Notes under the pieces: generated by a model
Seen by the model: only the letters and a program-made list of their open reading frames with translations
Databases searched by the model: none
Told to the model about the DNA's origin: nothing
Translations under genes and position numbers: made by a program
NCBI GenBank assembly: GCA_030246985.1
Contig: CP107246.1
Span: forward strand, 62,001-126,000
Source of the DNA: Candidatus Nitricoxidivorans perseverans
GTDB taxonomy: Bacteria > Pseudomonadota > Gammaproteobacteria > Burkholderiales > Rhodocyclaceae
DNA length: 64,000 bases
Direction: 5' to 3'
Part shown: piece after piece, positions 58,519-64,000 of the stretch
How the letters are laid out: each line of letters begins with the position of its first letter
Numbering within the stretch: position 1 is the stretch's first letter

Positions 58519-59895
58519 TCAAACTGCCGGTAGTGTCAATGATGCCCGAAGCCCGCCCAATGAGGATTTCGCCAACACCAAATCACCGCCGTACATTCGC
58601 GCCAGGTCGGCGGTTATGGCGAGCCCCAACCCCGTACCGGGTACCTGCTCATCTGCGCGAACCCCGCGTTTGAGGACATGATCGCGTTCGGTCTCGGCGA
58701 TGCCCTTGCCGTCATCATCGATGCGCACCCGGAGTTTGCCGGACTCGTCCGAGACTTGAATCTCGATCCGTGATCTGGCCCACTTCGATGCGTTATCGAT
58801 CAGATTCCCCAGCATTTCCTGTAAATCCTGTTCTTCACCACGGAATGCCAGATTGGCTGGATCGGGAAGCACGACAAACTCGAGCTGACGGTCTGCATGC
58901 ACCCGCTGCATGACTCGTACCAGTCCCCGGATGACGGGCTCAACGGCGGTGCGCATGCCCGGAACTTTTACCGCTGCGGCAGCTTGTGCCCGGCTCAGGT
59001 GGTAATCGACCTGCTTGCGCACAGTATCGACTTGCGATGCGACCAGACGTGCCAAGTCGTCATCTCGTTTCTCGGGAGCATTGGCGGCATTGGCGAGGAC
59101 ACTCAGCGGTGTTTTAAGCGCATGGGCCAGGTTGCCGGCTTGCGTCCGGGCACGCTCGACCACTTCGGCGTTTTGCGCCAGCACCGTGTTGAACTCATTC
59201 ACCAGCGGCATGATCTCGTTCGGGAAGATGCCTTCCATGTTTCGGGCATCTCCTTGCCGAACGCGCCCAAGGGCATCCTGCATGCTGCGCAGGGGGGCAA
59301 GCCCGACGAACACCTGCATTGAGGCTGCGAACGTCAACCCCATTCCCAGTATGCCCAATGCCAACCAAAGATGGCCTTTGAAGTCTGCGATAGGTCCTGT
59401 CATCAGGCTTTCATTGGCCGCGACCATCAACCGCAGGGAATGCGTGTCAATGGTGACGGTCCGTTCCACTATTTTTAGTGTAACTCCCTGGGGGCCTTCA
59501 ATCCGATGCCGATGAATTTCTCCGTCCGCCGGGGTATCGGCCGGCACGGCCAGCGTCTCATCCCAAAGTGAGCGAGAACGCAACACAGCCTTGACGGGAT
59601 GATCACCCGCAGCGGCGATGCGATCGATCTGCCAATACAGGCCTGACAGAGGTTTGTTGAGGCGCGGGTCACTTGGAAGCAATCGAACCTGCGCCTGATT
59701 CTGCTCATCGAGGATCAGTTGGGCCGTGAGTTGATCCAGATGATTTTTCAGTTCCGCATCGAACTGGGCTTCGACATGCTGATGGAAGAGTTGGCCAAGT
59801 CCCCAGCCTGCAACCAGAATCGAAATGACGATCCAGAAAAGTGTCCCCACCAATAAGCGTATGCGCAGGGAGTTACGCAGGAGGGAAAGGTTCAT
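58519..59895 (-). CDS. PhoQ/QseC-like sensor histidine kinase
   Basis: 458 residues. Two transmembrane helices (LLVGTLFWIVISILVAGWGLG near the N-terminus; LWLALGILGMGLTFAASMQVFVGL at about 175-200) flank a periplasmic sensor of about 140 residues. Then come HAMP-like LAPLRSMQDALGRVRQGDARNM, the His box NLAHALKTPLSVLANAAN and the ATPase (LQEMLGNLIDNASKWARSRI, VRIDDDGKGI, GTGLGLAI). Its start overlaps the regulator stop by 4 bp (ATGA). It senses an unknown periplasmic signal. Confidence 0.93.
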   Translation of the reverse strand: MNLSLLRNSLRIRLLVGTLFWIVISILVAGWGLGQLFHQHVEAQFDAELKNHLDQLTAQLILDEQNQAQVRLLPSDPRLNKPLSGLYWQIDRIAAAGDHPVKAVLRSRSLWDETLAVPADTPADGEIHRHRIEGPQGVTLKIVERTVTIDTHSLRLMVAANESLMTGPIADFKGHLWLALGILGMGLTFAASMQVFVGLAPLRSMQDALGRVRQGDARNMEGIFPNEIMPLVNEFNTVLAQNAEVVERARTQAGNLAHALKTPLSVLANAANAPEKRDDDLARLVASQVDTVRKQVDYHLSRAQAAAAVKVPGMRTAVEPVIRGLVRVMQRVHADRQLEFVVLPDPANLAFRGEEQDLQEMLGNLIDNASKWARSRIEIQVSDESGKLRVRIDDDGKGIAETERDHVLKRGVRADEQVPGTGLGLAITADLARMYGGDLVLAKSSLGGLRASLTLPAV

Positions 59896-60554
59896 GGCGC
59901 TTTGTTGAGCCGGTAGCCCAATCCGCGCACGGTTTCGATCAGTCCGGGAGGCAGTTTCTTGCGCAAGCGCGCGATGAATACCTCGACCGTATTCGAGTCG
60001 CGATCGAAATCCTGGGCGTAAATATGTTCGGTCAGTTCCGCGCGGGAAACGATTTCCCCCGGATGATGCATCAGGTAGGCCAGCACCCGGTATTCATGGC
60101 TCGTCAGCGTCAAGGCGGTGCCATCCACGCTGGCCCGGCTACTGCGGGTATCCAGGGTAAGCGGACCGCAAACCAACTCGGTACTGGCATGACCGCCGGC
60201 ACGGCGGATCAGGGCCCGGAGCCTGGCCAGCAGTTCTTCCATGTGAAAGGGCTTGGTCAGGTAGTCATCCGCACCGGCATCGATGCCGGCCACTTTCTCT
60301 CGCCAGGTGTCGCGAGCCGTCAGGATCAACACCGGCAAGGTACGACCTGCCGCACGCCATTTCTTGAGTACCGTGATGCCATCCATCTGCGGCAGGCCGA
60401 TGTCGAGCACGATGGCGTCGTAGGGCTCGGTCTCTCCCATGAAGTGGCCATCGACCCCGTTATGGGCCACATCCACGACATAGCCGACCGACTGGATACC
60501 TTCGACCAGTTGTGCCGCCAGAGTCAGTTCATCTTCGACGACCAGAATGCGCAT
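59892..60554 (-). CDS. OmpR-family response regulator (PhoP/QseB-like)
   Basis: 220 residues. Receiver: MRILVVEDELTLAAQLVEGI, phospho-Asp in YDAIVLDIGLPQMDGITVL, Lys in LTKPFHMEELLARL. A trans_reg_C winged helix follows (LTLTSHEYRVLAYLMHHPGEIVSRAELTEHIYAQDFDRDSNTVEVFIARLRKKL). It probably binds the 33-bp element found upstream of its own operon and of the DnrO-like gene. The start overlaps the PepSY gene stop (ATGA). Confidence 0.94.
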   Translation of the reverse strand: MRILVVEDELTLAAQLVEGIQSVGYVVDVAHNGVDGHFMGETEPYDAIVLDIGLPQMDGITVLKKWRAAGRTLPVLILTARDTWREKVAGIDAGADDYLTKPFHMEELLARLRALIRRAGGHASTELVCGPLTLDTRSSRASVDGTALTLTSHEYRVLAYLMHHPGEIVSRAELTEHIYAQDFDRDSNTVEVFIARLRKKLPPGLIETVRGLGYRLNKAP

Positions 60555-60913
60555 CAGCGAGGCTCTCCTTGGCGATGCGGCTTGTCATTCTTTTCCTTGA
60601 AACCGAGGGTGGTGCCATCTCGAGCGTGGATTTTCAGTTTCACCAAGGCGCCTCCCTTGCGCAATAACTTGATTTCATAAACCCACTCACCTTTTTCACG
60701 GTCGAGTTCAACCTCCATGACCTGGCCGGGATACTCGCGCTCGACCCGATCAAGAATCGTGCGCAAGGGCAACACGTCCCCTGCCTCGACAGCTTGGCGG
60801 GCACGGTCATGGTCGGTTTTATCTCCTGCGTAACCGTTCATCGGCCCCAGCATTGCAAGCAAGGCCAGGCCGGTTAGCGTGTGGCGCAAAAAAGCAACGA
60901 TTCTCGACGACAT
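60554..60913 (-). CDS. PepSY-domain periplasmic protein of the two-component operon
   Basis: 119 residues from MSSRIVAFLRHTLTGL. A signal peptide (ending near GYA-GDK) precedes one PepSY domain (RARQAVEAGDVLPLRTILDRVEREYPGQVMEVELDREKGEWVYEIKLLRKGGALVKLKIHARDGTTL). It is the first gene of the operon with the regulator and kinase. PepSY proteins next to PhoPQ-like pairs are thought to modulate the sensor from the periplasm. Its promoter region carries the second copy of the 33-bp element. Confidence 0.88.
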   Translation of the reverse strand: MSSRIVAFLRHTLTGLALLAMLGPMNGYAGDKTDHDRARQAVEAGDVLPLRTILDRVEREYPGQVMEVELDREKGEWVYEIKLLRKGGALVKLKIHARDGTTLGFKEKNDKPHRQGEPR

Positions 60914-60953
60914 CTTCAACTCCACAGTTTTCCTGCCTGATCTTTTAGCGCTG

Positions 60954-60986
60954 TGAACCTGAACACAGGATGAACAAGCAATTCAG
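60954..60986. promoter_or_regulatory. Shared 33-bp element, copy 2
   Basis: TGAAC half sites at 60960 and 60971 keep the 11-bp spacing of copy 1, with a third TGAAC at 60954. It lies between the PepSY operon (start 60913) and the divergent SHP cytochrome gene (start 61050) and could control both. Confidence 0.7.
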
Positions 60987-61049
60987 CATTCATTCAGACA
61001 AGGTGGCGCAAAGTGCGCTCCACAGTCCGATAACCGCCAGGAGAAACGC

Positions 61050-61451
61050 ATGAAGAACATGTTGGTCGTCACCTCAGGAATAGTTGCCATGATACTCAGC
61101 ACCGCCACACTCGCCGGTCCGCGTGAAGACCTGCTGGCCCAGTATGCCGCAGCCGCCAAGACAACAGGGTTTTCCGCGGCACGCGGCCAAACCTTGCATA
61201 CGCAAAGTTTTTCGGGAGGCAAGCCCGACACCCCCTCCTGCACCACCTGTCATGGCAAGGACACCCGGGGTGCCGGACGGGCGCTGACCGGCAAGACCAT
61301 CGAACCGGTTGCTGTGTCGGTGACGCCAACGCGTTATACCGACTCCGCAAAAGTCGAAAAGTGGTTCAAGCGCAATTGCACCGAAGTATTGGGGCGCGAA
61401 TGCACCCCCCAGGAAAAAGGTGACTGGCTCACCTTCGTGATCGGTCAGTAA
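61050..61451 (+). CDS. SHP-type monohaem cytochrome c (DUF1924)
   Basis: 133 residues. Signal peptide (MKNMLVVTSGIVAMILSTATLA), then a class I-like cytochrome fold with one haem site CTTCH in PDTPSCTTCHGKDTRGAGRALTGKTIEPVA. The pattern PTRYTDSAKVEKWFKRNCTEVLGRECTPQEKGDWLTFV is the SHP/DUF1924 signature. SHP cytochromes can bind O2 and NO and pair with a diheme cytochrome, which follows here. AGGAG lies 10-15 bases before the ATG. Confidence 0.92.
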   Translation: MKNMLVVTSGIVAMILSTATLAGPREDLLAQYAAAAKTTGFSAARGQTLHTQSFSGGKPDTPSCTTCHGKDTRGAGRALTGKTIEPVAVSVTPTRYTDSAKVEKWFKRNCTEVLGRECTPQEKGDWLTFVIGQ

Positions 61452-61472
61452 TTCCATACAAAGGAGACACCC

Positions 61473-61964
61473 GTGCGCATTCCCTATCGTCCGCTGGCCA
61501 TCGGTCTCGTGACCCTGGTTTTTTCTGCCCTTGTATTAGCCCGCGCCCAAGCAGGCGATCGCCATTTCTTTGCACCGGTGGCCGATCCAGTCGTGAAGGA
61601 AGAGTGTGGCAGTTGTCATCTGGCTTTTGCGCCCTCGATGCTCCCGGCACGATCCTGGCAACGCATGATGGGTGAGTTGGACAATCATTTCGGCGACAAC
61701 GCCAGCCTCGATGCGGCCACCGCCGAAAAGATTACGAGCTATCTCGTTGCCAATGCCGGTGATGTAGGTGGCCAGCGCTACAGCAGCAAATTGCTCAAAG
61801 GCGTGGCAGCCGGGGCGGCTCCACAGCGCATCACGGAATTGCCCAAATGGGTCAGCGAACATCGCAAAGTTCCCGACTGGGAGTGGCGCCACAAGGAGGT
61901 GCGCACCAAAGCGAACTGTGTCGCCTGCCATACCGCAGCAGAACAAGGCTCCTACGACGAATGA
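61473..61964 (+). CDS. Diheme cytochrome c (DHC)
   Basis: 163 residues. Signal peptide ending near ARAQA-GDR. Two haem sites: CGSCH in KEECGSCHLAFAPSMLPARSW and CVACH in TKANCVACHTAAEQGSYDE close to the C-terminus. SHP and DHC form a known electron-transfer pair, and the downstream flavocytochrome b is the usual third partner. It starts 21 bp after the SHP gene behind AAGGAG. Confidence 0.93.
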   Translation: MRIPYRPLAIGLVTLVFSALVLARAQAGDRHFFAPVADPVVKEECGSCHLAFAPSMLPARSWQRMMGELDNHFGDNASLDAATAEKITSYLVANAGDVGGQRYSSKLLKGVAAGAAPQRITELPKWVSEHRKVPDWEWRHKEVRTKANCVACHTAAEQGSYDE

Positions 61965-62001
61965 CCGCTTCCCACATTAACCCGAGCTGGAGGTATTCAC
62001 C

Positions 62002-62406
62002 ATGCGCACATTAACCATCGCTTCATTGCTGGCCACTGTTTTCTTCTCCATGTCGAGTCATGCCCAGGATGGCCGTCCTGCCAGCGCCGACAAAGCCAAA
62101 TGGCTGTCGATCCCCGAAGTGCATGCCAGATTGGAATCTGCCGGTTATCGGAATATCGAGAAGATTGAACGTGAAAACGGCAGCTATGAGGTTAAGGCCA
62201 CCGACCCGGCGGGACGGCGGATCAAGCTGTACGTGCACCCGCAGACGGGTGACGTCATCGATCAGCGGCAACGTGACGCCAAGCGCGATAAATACGACAG
62301 TGGGAACGCAAGGAATAAGCAGCGAAATTCGGCTGACTGCAACGAACGACGCTGCCGGGATGACTTGCCCCTACAGGGCAATCTTCAACCCGCCGCTGGA
62401 AAATGA
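62002..62406 (+). CDS. PepSY-domain secreted protein
   Basis: 134 residues. Signal peptide (MRTLTIASLLATVFFSMSSHA), then a PepSY domain (WLSIPEVHARLESAGYRNIEKIERENGSYEVKATDPAGRRIKLYVHPQTGDVI). The tail is polar and basic with two Cys (SADCNERRCRDDL). It is the second PepSY protein of this block. GGAGG lies about 10 bases before the ATG. It stands between the diheme cytochrome and the flavocytochrome in the same direction. Confidence 0.85.
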   Translation: MRTLTIASLLATVFFSMSSHAQDGRPASADKAKWLSIPEVHARLESAGYRNIEKIERENGSYEVKATDPAGRRIKLYVHPQTGDVIDQRQRDAKRDKYDSGNARNKQRNSADCNERRCRDDLPLQGNLQPAAGK

Positions 62407-62424
62407 TCCATCAGGAGTCCTGAC

Positions 62425-63747
62425 ATGAAAATCTTGCTCGGTTTGCTGCTTGCCATTGTCGCTGTCGCTTGGGGAATGGATGTGCTTGCCACGGGCGGTA
62501 GCAGTGGCGGCACTCTGCCGTGGGTAATCCGCCAGGAAGTGCTCTATCTGAGCGGCCTTCTATCCATGGCGCTGATGTCGTTGGCGATGTTTTTGTCCAC
62601 CCGTCCCGCCTGGCTCGAAACCCCGCTGGGCGGTATGGATCGCGTCTATCGGACCCATAAATGGGCCGGCATTCTCGCGGTAAGCTTCGCCGTGGTCCAT
62701 TGGCTCGTCGAGGAAGTCGTCGGAGATATTCTCAAAGCGATGGTCGGGCGCGAAGGCCGCATCCCCAAGGAACAATTCACCGGCTTCCTGGAAGTGATGC
62801 GTGATCTGGCGAAGGACATGGGGGAGTGGGCGTTCTATGTGGTGCTGGCCATGCTGGCCATCACGCTATGGAAGCGATTCCCCTACAAAACCTGGCGACT
62901 GACGCATCTGGCCATGCCCGTGATCTATCTGATGCTGGCGCTGCATGCAGTCATGCTTGCGCCGACAGATTACTGGGCCCAGCCAGTAGGGATTCTCCTG
63001 GCGACGCTCATTGCGGGCGGAATCTATGGTGCCCTGCATTCACTGGTCGGCCGCATCGGGCGCAAACGCCAGGTGAATGGGGCGATCGTGGCCCTCGAAC
63101 AGCCTGCTCCGGATGTGCTGACGGTACGTTGCCAACTCGGCAATGGCTGGCGAGGGCATCGTCCCGGCCAGTTCGCTTTCGTAACCTTCGACGCGAAGGA
63201 AGGCGCGCATCCTTTCACGATTGCCAGTGCGGATCGCGATGATCGGACCATCACTTTCCAGATCAAGACACTGGGTGATTACACCCGCACCCTCGGCAAC
63301 AGGCTGGAAATCGGCCAGGCAGTGAAGGTTGAAGGTCCTTATGGTCGCTTCGACATGGCCCGGCAGGATACGAACGCCCAACAAATCTGGATTGCTGGCG
63401 GGATCGGGGTGACGCCGTTCCTCGCATGGCTGGATTCATTGCAACAAACGCCGAGCCAGGTTTCTGCGGACCTCCACTACTGCACCCGTGATCGAGCCAA
63501 TGATCCCTTTGTCGCCCGCCTCGAGGCAAGCTGCGCCGCAGTGCCTGGCATCCGTCTGCACATTCATGGCGCCCAACAGGGCGAAACATTGAGCGCTGCC
63601 GATGTTGCCGCTGCGCAGACTGGCTCACGCCGCTCAGAAATCTGGTTCTGCGGGCCACAAGGCCTGGCCGAAAAGCTCAAGCATGAACTCGGGCGTATCG
63701 GACAAGGCCGGTTCAGATTCCACCAAGAAGCTTTTGAAATGCGGTGA
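62425..63747 (+). CDS. Ferric-reductase-like flavocytochrome b (FAD/NAD(P)H oxidoreductase)
   Basis: 440 residues. About six transmembrane helices (residues 1-205) with histidines suited to bind haem (RTHKWAGILAVSFAVVHWLVEEV and LTHLAMPVIYLMLALHAVML). The FAD-binding barrel has RPGQFAFVTFDAKEGAHPFTIASAD. The NAD(P)H domain has IAGGIGVTPFLAWLDSL and the C-terminal WFCGPQGLAEKLKHEL. It belongs to the NOX/FRE-like family and probably passes electrons from NAD(P)H across the membrane to the diheme cytochrome and SHP. Confidence 0.92.
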   Translation: MKILLGLLLAIVAVAWGMDVLATGGSSGGTLPWVIRQEVLYLSGLLSMALMSLAMFLSTRPAWLETPLGGMDRVYRTHKWAGILAVSFAVVHWLVEEVVGDILKAMVGREGRIPKEQFTGFLEVMRDLAKDMGEWAFYVVLAMLAITLWKRFPYKTWRLTHLAMPVIYLMLALHAVMLAPTDYWAQPVGILLATLIAGGIYGALHSLVGRIGRKRQVNGAIVALEQPAPDVLTVRCQLGNGWRGHRPGQFAFVTFDAKEGAHPFTIASADRDDRTITFQIKTLGDYTRTLGNRLEIGQAVKVEGPYGRFDMARQDTNAQQIWIAGGIGVTPFLAWLDSLQQTPSQVSADLHYCTRDRANDPFVARLEASCAAVPGIRLHIHGAQQGETLSAADVAAAQTGSRRSEIWFCGPQGLAEKLKHELGRIGQGRFRFHQEAFEMR

Positions 63748-63781
63748 CACCCTTTATCCATCAGACCCAAGGAATCAAATC

Positions 63782-64000
63782 ATGAAAGCCATCTCGATCA
63801 TCCTGCTTGCCTTGTCCATGACGACCGTACATGCCGCCACGCCTGAGGTCCAAGCGGAATCCTGCGATCAAATCAGGGAACAGATTCGGGCGCATACCGG
63901 CATTCCGGCCAAACCCAACACGACACTGCTGGGCAAGGTGGGTGAAAACAAGAAATGCCGTTTCACTTCTGCCGAGGCGTATCGTGCGGCCTGGGGCGAC
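63782..64000 (+). CDS. Hypothetical secreted protein, cut by the window edge
   Basis: 73 codons are visible. Signal peptide MKAISIILLALSMTTVHA, then ATPEVQAESCDQIREQIRAH and TGIPAKPNTTLLGKVGENKK followed by a second Cys (KKCRFTSAEAYRAAWGD). Two Cys could make a disulfide. The end is missing. It follows the flavocytochrome by 34 bp and probably belongs to the same operon. No family recognised. Confidence 0.7.
   Translation, partial: MKAISIILLALSMTTVHAATPEVQAESCDQIREQIRAHTGIPAKPNTTLLGKVGENKKCRFTSAEAYRAAWGD

Overview
The window looks like chromosomal DNA of a betaproteobacterium, probably Rhodocyclales or a close relative. Evidence: high-GC backbone, the alaA-hom-thrC order, a DUF1841 protein, a Tad pilus locus with DUF3613, and an SHP/diheme cytochrome module. 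No rRNA, CRISPR array or intact insertion sequence was seen. The only tRNA trace is the 3' part of a tRNA-Ser(GGA) gene, which appears to be an integration scar.

Layout. (1) 1-7276 is housekeeping: the htpG 3' end, a DNA glycosylase, an orphan GspE/PilB-type ATPase, a Tat-exported FecR-domain protein, DUF1841, FIST, nth and dnaB. (2) 7304-12573 (minus) is a complete type I export unit: TolC-like outer membrane protein, C39-peptidase ABC transporter and HlyD-type adaptor. It is preceded by a 69-residue double-glycine-leader peptide with its own strong terminator. (3) 13057-24620 holds a GGDEF protein and a whole Tad/Flp pilus locus. The pilin, prepilin peptidase and TadE gene run on the plus strand and converge on nine minus-strand assembly genes. 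(4) 24701-28057 carries a perfect FNR-type box, a three-PAS histidine kinase, a CheY-like receiver and a response regulator with HTH before receiver. (5) 28092-33568 is phoH-PIN, alaA, hom and thrC, followed by a 45-residue membrane protein.

From about 33.7 kb the DNA becomes accessory and GC falls. There is an AbiEi/AbiEii toxin-antitoxin pair, a serine-recombinase remnant with a partner gene, and then the tRNA-Ser fragment with terminator and a tyrosine recombinase. To the right follow a TRIC-family transporter under a tandem glycine riboswitch, a LysR regulator, a run of very small genes (Rnk-like, Fis-like, DUF2934, winged helix, YdcH) and an overlapping CPA2 antiporter/UspA/CaCA exchanger operon. 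Next are an NsrR/NnrS/ferredoxin reductase nitric-oxide block, a CBS protein beside an unusual DsrC-like protein, a TetR-controlled MacAB-like efflux operon and a redox block. That last block (PepSY, OmpR-type two-component pair, SHP cytochrome, diheme cytochrome, flavocytochrome) runs off the right edge.

The most interesting points are: the double-glycine peptide, whose core is Gly/Leu-rich, cysteine-free and acidic, with a dedicated exporter beside the Tad pilus; a 33-bp element found upstream of two transcription units around the OmpR-type regulator; and a DsrC-family protein lacking its terminal catalytic cysteine.
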